Positions 8,190 through 17,501 are shown, numbered from the stretch's first letter. The stretch is DNA of 64,000 bases from Dulcicalothrix desertica PCC 7102 (GCF_003991905.1 NZ_RSCL01000013.1:40360-104359); one strand, 5' to 3'. Made by a program: numbers and translations. Notes: a model not told the origin generated them from the letters alone.

Positions 8190-8789
8190 ATGACGGATGA
8201 GATAAAACCAAACAAGCGTTCTGGAAGACCACGTTCTGAGCAGTCAAAAGAAGCCATATTGAATACGACATGGAAGTTGCTACAAGCTGGAACGGTAAAA
8301 GATTTATCGATAGAAGCAATAGCAAGGGAAGCAGGAGTTGGGAAAACAACGATATATCGTTGGTGGTCGAGTAAAGCTGCGGTAATAGTCGATGCTTTTA
8401 TGGCACAAGTCGAACCGGAAATACCAGCAACAGAGGTAGAGTCAGCAATTGTAGCGTTAAAAGAACAAGTTACACTCCTTATTAAAGCTTTTAGAGGTGA
8501 TAATGGTCGCATTGTCGCCGAAATTATTGCAGAGGGGCAAGCTTCGAGCGAAGCACTAAAGAGTTTTCGAGACAGGTTTATACTTCCCAGACGCGAAGCT
8601 GCTTCTTCTTTGATTGAAAAAGGTATAAAATTGGGCGAGTTCGATGAGTCACTTAACCCCGAACTAGCCTTAGATGTTCTGTACGGTTCGCTTTACTATC
8701 GGTTGATGGTTGGACATTTACCTATAGATGATGATTTTGCCGAACATTTACCTGATGTCGTGATGAAAGGTTTAGCCAAAAGAAATTAA
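8190..8789 (+). CDS. TetR/AcrR-family transcriptional regulator
   Basis: An N-terminal helix-turn-helix at about residues 25-62 (SIEAIAREAGVGKTTIYRWW) is followed by an all-alpha effector domain, total 199 residues, normal for the family. It is divergent from the APH-like gene and 40 bases upstream of the DsbA-like gene on the same strand, either of which could be its target. Ligand unknown. Confidence 0.88.
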   Translation: MTDEIKPNKRSGRPRSEQSKEAILNTTWKLLQAGTVKDLSIEAIAREAGVGKTTIYRWWSSKAAVIVDAFMAQVEPEIPATEVESAIVALKEQVTLLIKAFRGDNGRIVAEIIAEGQASSEALKSFRDRFILPRREAASSLIEKGIKLGEFDESLNPELALDVLYGSLYYRLMVGHLPIDDDFAEHLPDVVMKGLAKRN

Positions 8790-8829
8790 GCGCTTATATT
8801 AGAAAAGTTGTAATAGGAAAGTTGTAACT

Positions 8830-9561
8830 ATGAACAATTTCATCCAAACCAGGGTTCTTCGTATCGCAATTCTACTAATTTGCTTTACTGTACTATTATG
8901 GGCGCCGCCTGTTCAAGCAGCAAGTCGCTTAGAAGAACAAGTTCTAAAAATCATCCGTGAACATCCAGAAGCACTAATTGACTCAGTACAAAAATATCAA
9001 CAAGAACAACAAACAAAGCTGCAACAAACGCGACAAGCATTTTTACAAGACTTAAGAATGAATCCTCAACAGGTGATAGGTGAGTCTCCCGCTACTGGAA
9101 GCACTCCATCTAAAGCAATATTAGTTGAGTTTTCCGATTTTCAATGTCCTTACTGTGCAGAAGCACACAAAACATTGAAAAAACTGTTAGCAAAATATCC
9201 AGATAAATTCACACTAGTTTACAAACATTTTCCTTTACCTAATACACATCCCCAAGCAGTAGCAGCAGCACAAGCAGCATGGGCAGCACAACAACAAGGT
9301 AAATTCTGGGAATACGAAGATGCACTGTTCACAAATCAAAATAAACTAGGTGAAGAATTCTATATAGAGACTGCAAAAAATCTAAATTTAGATTTAGATA
9401 AATTTGCCCAAGATAGAGCCATTGCTAATAACACCATTAGAAAAGACGTTTTATTAGCAACACAGCTAGGAGTCTCAGGAACACCATTCTTTGTACTCAA
9501 CACCGACAACTACTCAGGTGGAATAGAACTAACAGAAATCGAAAAAATAATTAAAAGCTAA
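8830..9561 (+). CDS. DsbA-like periplasmic thiol:disulfide oxidoreductase
   Basis: A signal peptide (residues 1 to about 30, ending PPVQA) is followed by a short helical region and a thioredoxin-fold domain. The active site is FQCPYCAEA, with C106 and C109, and the cis-proline motif is GVSGTPFF (P219). The C-terminal GGIELTEIEKII is typical of the DsbA/BdbD-like group. It probably acts in the periplasm in disulfide formation or isomerisation. It follows the TetR gene closely, suggesting cotranscription. Confidence 0.85.
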   Translation: MNNFIQTRVLRIAILLICFTVLLWAPPVQAASRLEEQVLKIIREHPEALIDSVQKYQQEQQTKLQQTRQAFLQDLRMNPQQVIGESPATGSTPSKAILVEFSDFQCPYCAEAHKTLKKLLAKYPDKFTLVYKHFPLPNTHPQAVAAAQAAWAAQQQGKFWEYEDALFTNQNKLGEEFYIETAKNLNLDLDKFAQDRAIANNTIRKDVLLATQLGVSGTPFFVLNTDNYSGGIELTEIEKIIKS

Positions 9562-9565
9562 AATC

Positions 9566-9636
9566 AGAAACCTGGTTTCTTTGACACTGAACATAACAAT
9601 TTTCAACATTCACGAAAAGAAACCAGGTTTCTCGCC
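9566..9636. repeat. Inverted repeat with AGAAACCTGGTTTCTT arms
   Basis: The arms at 9566-9581 and 9619-9635 are mutually inverted and about 37 bases apart, directly after the dsbA-like stop codon. This is a common cyanobacterial palindromic repeat and may also act as a terminator. Confidence 0.6.
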
Positions 9637-9639
9637 ACA

Positions 9640-10009
9640 CAACGAAAAAGTCAGAAAAATATTATGTTTGGCGCCCTAGATTACAAAATTTGTAAATCAT
9701 ATTTTAATAGGATTGCAATAGCTTCTTGTGTATTGACGAATTTAGGATTCAGCAAGACGACTATAAACCTCGGAATATTTTTCTTCTGATGCCAAAAATG
9801 CTTGAAAAACTTATGAAACCTCTTAGAATCCGTGTCCATACCTCTGCATAGGTTGGTCACTGTAGTTCAAGACTTCAATGGCTTTAACTATTTTGGTAGG
9901 ATGTGTTTGCACTACGTTTGTACCAAGTTGATTAAGGTTGAAGAATATTACTTTGATTATGGCATTTAAATACTTGGTTATGCTTCCAGGTGCTAAAACT
10001 TTTGAGTTA
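9640..10009. other. Spacer with gene debris
   Basis: No intact gene is seen. On the minus strand short coherent pieces appear between stops (for example FLASEEKYSEVYSRLAES near 9760), which look like a decayed gene of unrecognised family. One GGCGCC is present near 9669. Confidence 0.35.
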
Positions 10010-10110
10010 GCGACAATAATGAAGTAGCTTTATATACATTGGTGTCTAACACTGTTTTTAATCTACGAACACCTTCAACAGCAACTTGTTGAAGGTGTTC
10101 ACCATATTTT
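10010..10110 (-). pseudogene. Duplicated 3' end of the MocR gene
   Basis: The minus-strand frame reads VEGVRRLKTVLDTNVYKATS, closely matching the C-terminus of the adjacent MocR protein (IEGIRRLKTALNTNVFKS). The DNA similarity extends over about 60-100 bases. It is a partial duplicate left by a local rearrangement. A dispersed REP-like repeat (10,171-10,197) lies between the two copies. Confidence 0.65.
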
Positions 10111-10170
10111 TGAAAATAAATGCTAAGTCTATTATCAACAACAAGGCGCCTCAAGCAGTCCATCATCAGA

Positions 10171-10197
10171 GGCGGGCAGGGATGCCCGCTCCACAAG
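10171..10197. repeat. REP-like dispersed repeat (GGGCAGGGATGCCC core)
   Basis: Half unit of the window-wide family with consensus CTTGTGGAATGGGCATCC plus its complement. It lies between the MocR gene and its duplicated tail. Confidence 0.7.
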
Positions 10198-10216
10198 ATG
10201 AAGAAGAAGAATGATG

Positions 10217-11710
10217 TTAGATAGATTTAAATACATTTGTATTTAGGGCTGTTTTTAGTCTACGAATACCTTCAATAAGTTGCTGTTCATTAAGTTCACC
10301 GTAACCAAAAATAAATTCGTTTTTGCATGTGGGTATAAGATATTGTGTAGAAGCTGACATCATTCCGACTCCGAATGAAGCAGCACGCTCAATAATTTCG
10401 TTCTCTGATAAATGTGTTTGCAGGTGTACCATTATATGTAAGCCTGCTTTATCACCAAACACCGTTACTTTTTCTCCAAAGTGTGAATATAGTGCTTGAA
10501 ATAAAACTTGACGGCGCCTATCATATATTGACCGCATTTTTCGGATATGACGTTCTAAGTGTCCTTGTTCAATGAATTCTGTAAGTACTTGCTGTTCTAA
10601 TATAGGTAAATGCCTGTCGCTTAACCATTTTGCGCGCGTGAAAATTGGTACTAAATTTTGTGGTAGTACTAAATAACCAATTCGCAGTGATGGAAACAAA
10701 ACTTTTGAGAATGTACCTATATATAGTACTGACTCACTTTTATCTAAACCTTGCAAAGCTGGGATGGGTCTATCACCATAACGATATTCACTATCATAAT
10801 CATCTTCAATAATTAAGGCGCCTGTTTGTGTTGCCCATGCTAATAATTCTAAGCGTCTGGGTAATGAAAGAACGGCGCCTGTCGGGAACTGATGCGAAGG
10901 TGTAACATAAACAAGTCGAATATCTTGATTTGAATAATTTTCTAATTTGCTTACTATCAAACCATTATCATCAACAGGAATAGGTAGTAATTTTGCACCA
11001 TGCGTTTGAAAAATTAAGCGCGCACTCAAATAACCAGGGTCTTCCAGAGCAATAGTATTATCTGGTTCTATCAACAACCGCATAATTAAATCGAGTGCTT
11101 GCTGTGTACCGTTGGTAATTAATATTTGTTCAGGTGTGCAATTAACAGCGCGCGCACGAGAAATATAATTAGCAATGGCGCCTCGTAAAGGTTTGTATCC
11201 TAATGGTTCTATTGAATAATCTAACCAATTTAAACTGGCGCTACAGTATTGCGAAAGTAAAGAACGCCACAGCTTGATAGGAAATTCATTGAAAGCAGGG
11301 CGCCCATATCTAAAGCTCATTTCTTCTTTACCTTCATGAACCCTTGGTACATTTTCTGTATCAGCTAGTATCTTTCCATACTGAGATAACCTAACTCTTG
11401 TGGAATGGGCATCCTTGCCCGTTCCAAACCCCAATTCAACAGGCTTAGAATGTAATAAATCATCAGGCAGTTGAGTACAGACATAAGTCCCTGAACCAAT
11501 AACAGTTTCAAGATACCCCTCACTCAAAAGTTGCTCGTAACTTTGTGTAACTGTACTACGAGAGATATTTAGAGATTTTGCCATCGCGCGCGTACTTGGG
11601 ATGCGTGTTCCTGGAGGTAATTTTCCAGTAAGAATGTACGCACGCAGTTGTTCATACAGTTGTTGGTGTAGGGGAAGAGAATTTGTATTTAGACTTATTG
11701 CTATATCCAT
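10217..11710 (-). CDS. MocR-type (GntR HTH plus aminotransferase) regulator, PdxR-like
   Basis: The N-terminal winged helix of the GntR family (residues about 10-75, GTRIPSTRAMAKSLNISRST) is joined to a class-I PLP aminotransferase domain. The PLP-lysine segment is YIGTFSKVLFPSLRIGY and EDDYDSEYRYG is conserved. MocR/PdxR proteins usually sense PLP and control vitamin B6 or aminobutyrate genes. The ATG at 11,710 is chosen because family members begin MDxxIxL; a TTG 48 bases upstream is less likely. A dispersed repeat is read in frame in the interdomain linker (11,397-11,426). Nearby are a GNAT gene (divergent) and a PNPOx-like gene. Confidence 0.88.
   Translation of the reverse strand: MDIAISLNTNSLPLHQQLYEQLRAYILTGKLPPGTRIPSTRAMAKSLNISRSTVTQSYEQLLSEGYLETVIGSGTYVCTQLPDDLLHSKPVELGFGTGKDAHSTRVRLSQYGKILADTENVPRVHEGKEEMSFRYGRPAFNEFPIKLWRSLLSQYCSASLNWLDYSIEPLGYKPLRGAIANYISRARAVNCTPEQILITNGTQQALDLIMRLLIEPDNTIALEDPGYLSARLIFQTHGAKLLPIPVDDNGLIVSKLENYSNQDIRLVYVTPSHQFPTGAVLSLPRRLELLAWATQTGALIIEDDYDSEYRYGDRPIPALQGLDKSESVLYIGTFSKVLFPSLRIGYLVLPQNLVPIFTRAKWLSDRHLPILEQQVLTEFIEQGHLERHIRKMRSIYDRRRQVLFQALYSHFGEKVTVFGDKAGLHIMVHLQTHLSENEIIERAASFGVGMMSASTQYLIPTCKNEFIFGYGELNEQQLIEGIRRLKTALNTNVFKSI
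11397..11426 (-). repeat. REP-like repeat inside the MocR coding frame
   Basis: The sequence CTTGTGGAATGGGCATCCTT followed by GCCCGTTCCA is nearly identical to intergenic copies at 50,511 and 23,856. On the coding strand it is read as GTGKDAHSTR in the linker between the HTH and the aminotransferase domain, without breaking the frame. Confidence 0.8.
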
Positions 11711-11802
11711 CAAGTGGACTGGTATAGAATTGCAAAATTGGCTCTTTAAGCATACCAATTATAAGGCTATGCTGGCATCAGTTGGAATTACTTCTGCTTT
11801 CC

Positions 11803-12363
11803 ATGCAAACAAAATCGAATATTCTAATCAGAAGAATACATTTAGAGGAAGAACCGCTAATTGCCGAACACTTCTATAAAATGTGGATTGATGTTGGTGT
11901 TCCTGAAGATGCAATTGAAGCAAACTGGCAAGAGATAATTCTTCAGTTTATTCAAAACGCACGGGATAATTTGCAATATCAAGCTTTTATTGCAGAAGTT
12001 GATGGTGTTGTCGTTGGTTCTACAAGTTGTCAGTTATATGCAGGTTTATATCTAAATGCAATTAAACCTAAACATCGTAAGTTAGGTTACATTTGGGGTG
12101 TTTATGTTGAACCAGTATATCGCAGACGAGGTATAGCCAAGCAATTAACCAATACAGCAACTGATTATTTGAAAGATATTGGATGCACAAGAGTTGTGCT
12201 GAATGCTTCACCTGATGGGAAACCTGTTTATACAAGTCTTGGTTTTGTTGAAAGCAATGCGATGCATTTAGATATTGATTTAATCCCCCCTAACCCCCCC
12301 TTGATAAGGGGGGAACAAGAAGATTCTGCTCTGTTGATAAAGGTGAAAAATGATAATTTTTAG
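11803..12363 (+). CDS. GNAT-family N-acetyltransferase
   Basis: The acetyl-CoA motif is YIWGVYVEPVYRRRGIAKQL (RRxGIA), followed by VVLNASPDGKPVYTSLGFVE, typical of GNAT motifs A and B. Substrate unknown. The ATG at 11,803 is preferred to the in-frame TTG at 11,782. The C-terminal tail from about residue 160 (LIPPNPPLIRGEQ) and the stop codon are supplied by an inserted palindromic repeat, so the native end of the protein is lost or replaced. It is divergent from the MocR gene, with 92 bases between start codons, suggesting regulation by it. Confidence 0.82.
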   Translation: MQTKSNILIRRIHLEEEPLIAEHFYKMWIDVGVPEDAIEANWQEIILQFIQNARDNLQYQAFIAEVDGVVVGSTSCQLYAGLYLNAIKPKHRKLGYIWGVYVEPVYRRRGIAKQLTNTATDYLKDIGCTRVVLNASPDGKPVYTSLGFVESNAMHLDIDLIPPNPPLIRGEQEDSALLIKVKNDNF

Positions 12364-12395
12364 CCCCCCTTATTAAGGGGGGTTGGGGGGATTTA
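12281..12395. repeat. C/G-rich palindromic repeat (PPNPPL-coding type)
   Basis: The inverted arms TAATCCCCCCTAACCCCC and its complement at 12,370-12,395 each hold an inner CCCCCCTTxATAAGGGGGG hairpin. This repeat is common in cyanobacteria and, when inside genes, encodes PPNPPLIRGE-like peptides, as here at the end of the GNAT gene. Confidence 0.8.
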
Positions 12396-12419
12396 ACTAT
12401 TCAGATTAAGGAGTTAACC

Positions 12420-13097
12420 ATGAATAATCACGAAAATCAAACTAACCAAGAAAAATTAATTCCTACTCAACGCAGTCAAGTTAAAAGATTACCGCAGCGC
12501 GCTGATTACGAGCTTCAAACGATATATAATATATTAGATGAAGGCTTGATATGTTATGTAGGATTTGTTGTCAATAATCAACCGTTTGTAATTCCTACAG
12601 CATATGGCAGGATAAATGACAAGCTTTATATTCATGGTTCACCTGCGAGTCGCATGTTACGTTCTTTAGTCGGCGCCATCGAAGTTTGTGTTACAGTTAC
12701 TCTACTTGATGGTTTAGTACTAGCGCGTTCTGCATTCCACCACTCAATGAATTATCGCTCAGTTGTAATATTTGGCAAAGCTGAAATTGTAGGCGCCGAA
12801 TCTGAGAAACTAGAAGCATTGCAAGCATTCACAGAGCATGTTGTACCCGGAAGATGGAATGAAGTGCGACAACCAACTCGGCAAGAACTACAAGGTACTT
12901 TAGTATTATCATTACCAATAACTGAAGCATCAGCCAAAGTAAGAACAGGGGCGCCGAACGATGATGAAGCGGATTATAATTTACCAGTATGGGCAGGTGT
13001 TTTACCTTTGCAATTAGATGTGGGTAAAGCTGTTGCTGACTCAAGATTACCAGAGAATATTGAGATGCCTGCCTACGTAAAGAATTACAGTCGGTAA
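12420..13097 (+). CDS. PNPOx-like / NimA-type flavin-binding protein
   Basis: The 225-residue protein has a pyridoxamine-5'-phosphate-oxidase-like split barrel. Seen are ILDEGLICYVGFVVNNQPFVIPT, the LYIHGSPASRMLRSL flavin-binding region and MNYRSVVIFGKAEIV. The family includes nitroimidazole-reductase-like NimA proteins and uncharacterised FMN/heme-binding oxidases. TAAGGAG lies close upstream of the ATG. Its position beside a MocR regulator fits vitamin-B6-linked control but does not prove it. Confidence 0.82.
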   Translation: MNNHENQTNQEKLIPTQRSQVKRLPQRADYELQTIYNILDEGLICYVGFVVNNQPFVIPTAYGRINDKLYIHGSPASRMLRSLVGAIEVCVTVTLLDGLVLARSAFHHSMNYRSVVIFGKAEIVGAESEKLEALQAFTEHVVPGRWNEVRQPTRQELQGTLVLSLPITEASAKVRTGAPNDDEADYNLPVWAGVLPLQLDVGKAVADSRLPENIEMPAYVKNYSR

Positions 13098-13111
13098 AAA
13101 AGTTTTAAAAA

Positions 13112-16018
13112 TTAAAATTGGGTTTGTTGCGAAGCTATTTCGGCAAATTGTAGATTAAGTTTTTGCATATTCTCAGATGTAGAATTAAAAGTAACTGTTT
13201 GAGATTGCGATAATTGACCATCAATTCGCAACTCAAAATTTCCCTGTGGTAAGTATTCCAAGTAGTAAACTCCAGCGCTGTTAGTAATAGATAAATATCT
13301 TTGTCCTGATTGGAGATTTATTGCTTCTACTCTTGCACCAGAAATAGCCTTTCCTTGCTTATCTGTGATAACACCAGAAAGAGTGTAGGCTGGAACTAAG
13401 GGTACCATGATTGGCGTAAAGCTGCCTGCAACTACGTCAACTGCGTAGGCAGGAGCTGATACTTGCCAGTCAAATGGAAAACCTGCTGGGTCAAAATCAA
13501 GACGGTACTTTCCTGGAGATAAATGTACCCAAGTACTGGCGCCAGCTTTTTTTGGTTGAGCAGTCGCTAAGGGTTTATTATTGAGACGTACTAGTAAATC
13601 AAGAGTATTCTCGTATATCTTTTCTCCTGAATCGCGCTTGCCATTACCATTTTTATCGAAGAAAGCTTGAAGTAAGAGTCCGCCTTGAGTACGCAAGCGG
13701 CTATTAGTATAATCGCTATTATCCCACAGTCCTCCTTGAAGATTAAGACTAGGTAAAAATTCTAGGCTAAATGATGAATCATCGGAGGACAGGGATACTC
13801 CTTGATATCTTGCCCGTAAACTTAGTCCTGGTAAGATAGAAGTCTGTGCAGAAGCGATTATGCCAGAACCGTTGGAACCAATACCATACCCTAGCTGGGT
13901 TTCCCAAAGCGGGTTTCCATTCTGAGTTTGCTTTTGAGAGCGATATCGCCAATTTAAGCTCAACAAGTCATTCGAGATAAAATTAAAGTTTGAATTAAAG
14001 CGGTTTTGATAGCCTAGTATCAAGGCATGTCCAATATTACTGTACCTGCTGGGTGAAAAATAATAACCAAGTTCAGAGGATGACCCAATCTCACTACCAT
14101 CTGATAATAGTTCTAGTCTGCCTATACGTTGCAGTAAATTCCAGCGCCAGCGATTAGAAGTATCCACACTCATACGAGCAAAGGTAAAGTTATCACCTCG
14201 ACTGCGAACAAATTGCGTTCCGACAGCAGCAGGGTTATTACTATCTACGATGCCAAATAAAGTCATACCAGGCATCACTTGCCAATCAACATTGAGACGG
14301 TTTCGCAGGTAATCGCTACTGAATCTCGCTTGAAAATTTGTGGAAGGTTGGTAATTAATATTACTATTAAAAACCCAACCCTTATTTTCTGCCCCCATTA
14401 CATCTGGTGTTAAAGCTGAAATCGCTACGGATAACGGAAAGTTTTCTGGTTGCCAAAAAATTTCTCCTAACCCTCTAGCTGAACCGTCATAAACGGCGCC
14501 TAAACCCAAGGTTAAATTTTCTGATACTCCCCAACGTCCTTGTACTCCGCCTTGAAAATCTGTAAATTGACCGACAAACCCGTTATTATATTCACGTTGC
14601 CATCCAAAAGAAACATTTAAGAGCGACGCGCCTAATGGTAATTGTCCAGCAACATTATTAAAGGTGACTTCTCGAATTTCTGGTTGGGCAGTGAGTTTTC
14701 CTTCGGGATAGAGATAGAGGCGGTAATTAGTTATACTAATTTGCCCATCGACGATTACATTATCAAACTCGTAAATACCATCGCTATCTACCAAAACTTC
14801 AGCTACCGTTCGATTAGTAAAATTCTGTACCAGCCTGACTAAAGTTCCTGGCGCCGCTCGTCCGCTGATTGTGCGTCTAACAGTAGCAGCTTGCATACGT
14901 TGTTGTGGTAAGGTATTTCCTGTGGAATTAGGAGACTGAAAACCGCTGCGCCTAATAGTACTAAATCCCCAGTAATCACCGTTGGCGCCTCGGTCACGCC
15001 AAAAAGGAACCTGTGACCCAACTACATAATCTGCGGTATCAGTTTGTCGTAAAAATTGCGCTTCCGTCAGATTCCAAGTTTGGGTATTTTGCAGGTCTAA
15101 CTGATTAGCCCGTAAGAACCAGCCACCTCCAAAAGCTGTACCAATAGCACTCAAATCACCACGTTGTTGAGTTGGTTGATTGTCACCACCTGTCAACGTC
15201 AACTGTTGAGATATTGAAGATATACCAATGGTTGGTGCAGTTAAACGCGGCAAACCTTCTAAAATGACTGGTTTTTTCTCAATCGTGGTGCGAATGCTAT
15301 CTTCTGACCAAGGTACATTCAAGCGAATGGCATATTCTTTAATGTCAAAATCAGCGCTAACCCCAAAATATTTTTGTAAATCGTCTACTGAAAAAACTAA
15401 CCCTAACTGTGGGTCTTTTTTTAGTTCAGCGAGATTGATACGAGTAATAATTCCAGACGAGCGTAATTCGACTTGCTCCGAAGCTAAGGTTTTGACATTG
15501 AACTTTAAGGTATTAATTACAACATCATATGGTATTAACCAACGGTCAAACTCTATTGCCTTGGCGCCGTCTTCTTCACCCCGCACCAACACACTAGCTT
15601 TGACATTGCGTCTACCAATCAAAATACCGACAGGAAAGGTTTTAAAGTCTGTAGGTTGTGGTAATGCAGTTTCTTCAGTATCAGGCTTTACCTCATCTAA
15701 CTGTAAACCTTTCAGACTGGTAATATTAATCTCTGGTAAACTAGGAAACAGATTAAATAAAGATTCAAATGATTCTGAAACTGGTTCAGCAGTTTCTTTT
15801 TTTATTGTATTCTGTCCTGAATCCTCAAAGATTTTAGCAATAAACTCAAAGTCTATTGAGTCTACTATTTCTGGAGGGGCAATTGTAATTGAACTGCTAG
15901 AATTAACATAATTAACAGAAAATGTATCTATTGCCAGATTCATAGGGGATGCTTGTGTTGATAAAAGCTGCTCTGGAGAACGGAAGTTTTCTAGAGTTGT
16001 TGTAGCAGCATCAATCAT
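13112..16018 (-). CDS. Outer-membrane usher of a chaperone-usher pilus
   Basis: The 968-residue protein has a usher-like order. An N-terminal extension (about 1-250) is followed by a beta-barrel-rich region with VRLVQNFTNRTVAEVLVDSDGIYEFDNV-type plug segments, WGVSENLTLGLGAVYDG strands and a C-terminal carboxypeptidase-regulatory-like domain (TLSGVITDKQGKAISGARV). Ushers thread pilin-chaperone complexes across the outer membrane. The start overlaps the chaperone stop by four bases (ATGA). No signal peptide is visible at this start, which is odd for an outer-membrane protein. It is the last gene of the pilin-chaperone-usher operon. Confidence 0.75.
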   Translation of the reverse strand: MIDAATTTLENFRSPEQLLSTQASPMNLAIDTFSVNYVNSSSSITIAPPEIVDSIDFEFIAKIFEDSGQNTIKKETAEPVSESFESLFNLFPSLPEINITSLKGLQLDEVKPDTEETALPQPTDFKTFPVGILIGRRNVKASVLVRGEEDGAKAIEFDRWLIPYDVVINTLKFNVKTLASEQVELRSSGIITRINLAELKKDPQLGLVFSVDDLQKYFGVSADFDIKEYAIRLNVPWSEDSIRTTIEKKPVILEGLPRLTAPTIGISSISQQLTLTGGDNQPTQQRGDLSAIGTAFGGGWFLRANQLDLQNTQTWNLTEAQFLRQTDTADYVVGSQVPFWRDRGANGDYWGFSTIRRSGFQSPNSTGNTLPQQRMQAATVRRTISGRAAPGTLVRLVQNFTNRTVAEVLVDSDGIYEFDNVIVDGQISITNYRLYLYPEGKLTAQPEIREVTFNNVAGQLPLGASLLNVSFGWQREYNNGFVGQFTDFQGGVQGRWGVSENLTLGLGAVYDGSARGLGEIFWQPENFPLSVAISALTPDVMGAENKGWVFNSNINYQPSTNFQARFSSDYLRNRLNVDWQVMPGMTLFGIVDSNNPAAVGTQFVRSRGDNFTFARMSVDTSNRWRWNLLQRIGRLELLSDGSEIGSSSELGYYFSPSRYSNIGHALILGYQNRFNSNFNFISNDLLSLNWRYRSQKQTQNGNPLWETQLGYGIGSNGSGIIASAQTSILPGLSLRARYQGVSLSSDDSSFSLEFLPSLNLQGGLWDNSDYTNSRLRTQGGLLLQAFFDKNGNGKRDSGEKIYENTLDLLVRLNNKPLATAQPKKAGASTWVHLSPGKYRLDFDPAGFPFDWQVSAPAYAVDVVAGSFTPIMVPLVPAYTLSGVITDKQGKAISGARVEAINLQSGQRYLSITNSAGVYYLEYLPQGNFELRIDGQLSQSQTVTFNSTSENMQKLNLQFAEIASQQTQF

Positions 16019-16854
16019 TTTTGAACTCCTACTGACTGACTAATAGGCTGAGTAATATTTACAGGGAGTTTGAAAGTGGTGGTTTTAGGTTGGGCTAAAT
16101 GCATCCATGTCAACTCACCGATAAGTTCGTAGTTTCCTGATGGCAATGGTTGTGTATCTGTTGCTCCCAATTCAATCATTAGATTTCGCTCACTAGATGC
16201 AATTACTGTTGAAGGTTGAATTGTACCTTTACGAACAACTGTTGTACCTTGTTTTAACTGCCAAGAGACAACGGGACGTGCGGTAGCAGTACCAAGATTT
16301 AGGACTAGTAAGCGTAGCTGGTTTTGTTTAGGGTTAAAACTAGCATCACCAACTGTTAAATTAGGTACTTGATTACCTTTAGTGACATAAACAGTTGTCG
16401 CTACTCTTGCAATTACTCCGATACCAGAGCCTTGATTATTTGCATTTTCAATCAGACTCTCTGCAAAAACAACAGCACGATATTCACCATCAGGAAGATT
16501 AGGGTTTAATTGAGCCAGCAAACGAACTTTGCGAGATTCTCCAGGTTCCAAACTGAGTTCACGCGGAGAAAATTGTAGATAAGAGCTTAAATCTTGTTTA
16601 CTAGAAGATAAGGTTTGGAATTGCCCATCTTTACTATAAGTGAATGGTTGAGAAAAAATCCTAACTCGAATAGGAACTTTACTAGGGTTTAATAAATTAA
16701 TTACAGATTCTGACTGACCGCGAGATGCTTGTGATTTAATAACTATTGGAGAAATACCAACTTGAGCGACTGCGCTATTGTTGAAGAGAAATATGGTTGC
16801 TACGGTATTAGTCGCTAAAAAACATGAAAAAATGAATTGTTTATATTTCTGCAT
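16015..16854 (-). CDS. Periplasmic pilus chaperone (PapD-like)
   Basis: A signal peptide (1 to about 30, ending AVAQ) precedes a two-Ig-domain chaperone. The first has VGISPIVIKSQASRGQSESV and the strand RVRIFSQPF. It also has the donor-type segment LSLEPGESRKVRLLAQ, and a second domain with LPSGNYELIGELTW. Length 279 is a little above the classic 230-250. It binds pilin subunits in the periplasm and hands them to the usher encoded next (4-base overlap). The pilin gene is 97 bases upstream. Confidence 0.82.
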   Translation of the reverse strand: MQKYKQFIFSCFLATNTVATIFLFNNSAVAQVGISPIVIKSQASRGQSESVINLLNPSKVPIRVRIFSQPFTYSKDGQFQTLSSSKQDLSSYLQFSPRELSLEPGESRKVRLLAQLNPNLPDGEYRAVVFAESLIENANNQGSGIGVIARVATTVYVTKGNQVPNLTVGDASFNPKQNQLRLLVLNLGTATARPVVSWQLKQGTTVVRKGTIQPSTVIASSERNLMIELGATDTQPLPSGNYELIGELTWMHLAQPKTTTFKLPVNITQPISQSVGVQK

Positions 16855-16951
16855 TGTCAGGGTGAGATGAGTTAGTTGTATTTAAAAAGATAGATACACC
16901 CTGTTTATCAAAGAAAGCTAATGTTTATTCAAACTCAGAAATATTTACAGA

Positions 16952-17437
16952 TTAGTTAGGAGCTGCGGTGACAACAACTTTAAACCTGTAATCACCTACA
17001 GGTAAAGGTGCTGCTAGACTAGTTGCCGTCATATCTACTTTCAATGTGCTTTCAATATTAGCTAGCACAGGCTGTGCAACACTACCAATAACACCATTTA
17101 ATGATGAGGTTGTCGCATCAAACGTGGCTCCTGTTGGCGCTATTTCTGCGGTAGGTAAACTAGCTGATACTTGACCACCAGTACCATTACAAACAACTTT
17201 AACTTCACCAGAAGTTGCACCTGTATAGGTAACTGTAGAACCTAAAGAATTTGCAGCAAATAATGCATTTGGTGTCACAGTACCATCAGTTTTACTATTA
17301 AATTTACACCCAGATATTATTGAGCCGTTAAAAAAGACATCCTGTGTTGATGGTAAAGGAGCAGCTTTCACGCTTGACATGCTTACAATAGTGCTGCTTA
17401 ACAAAAGTGCAGAACTTAATAATGCCTGACGTAACAT
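16952..17437 (-). CDS. Secreted pilin-like subunit (spore-coat-U/archaic CU type)
   Basis: The 161-residue protein has a signal peptide (ending SVKAAP) and a small beta domain with two cysteines (SGCKFN and VVCNGTG) that could form the conserved pilin disulfide. The alternating hydrophobic C-terminal strand LPVGDYRFKVVVTAAPN is typical of donor-strand pilins. It is the first gene of the operon before the chaperone and usher, supporting the structural-subunit assignment. Only one subunit gene is present, so a homopolymeric fibre is likely (inference). Confidence 0.7.
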   Translation of the reverse strand: MLRQALLSSALLLSSTIVSMSSVKAAPLPSTQDVFFNGSIISGCKFNSKTDGTVTPNALFAANSLGSTVTYTGATSGEVKVVCNGTGGQVSASLPTAEIAPTGATFDATTSSLNGVIGSVAQPVLANIESTLKVDMTATSLAAPLPVGDYRFKVVVTAAPN

Positions 17438-17501
17438 GTATTTATCCTCGTTATTTGTGAGTGATTTATATTATTAATAATATTTTTATACTTATAAAAA
17501 T

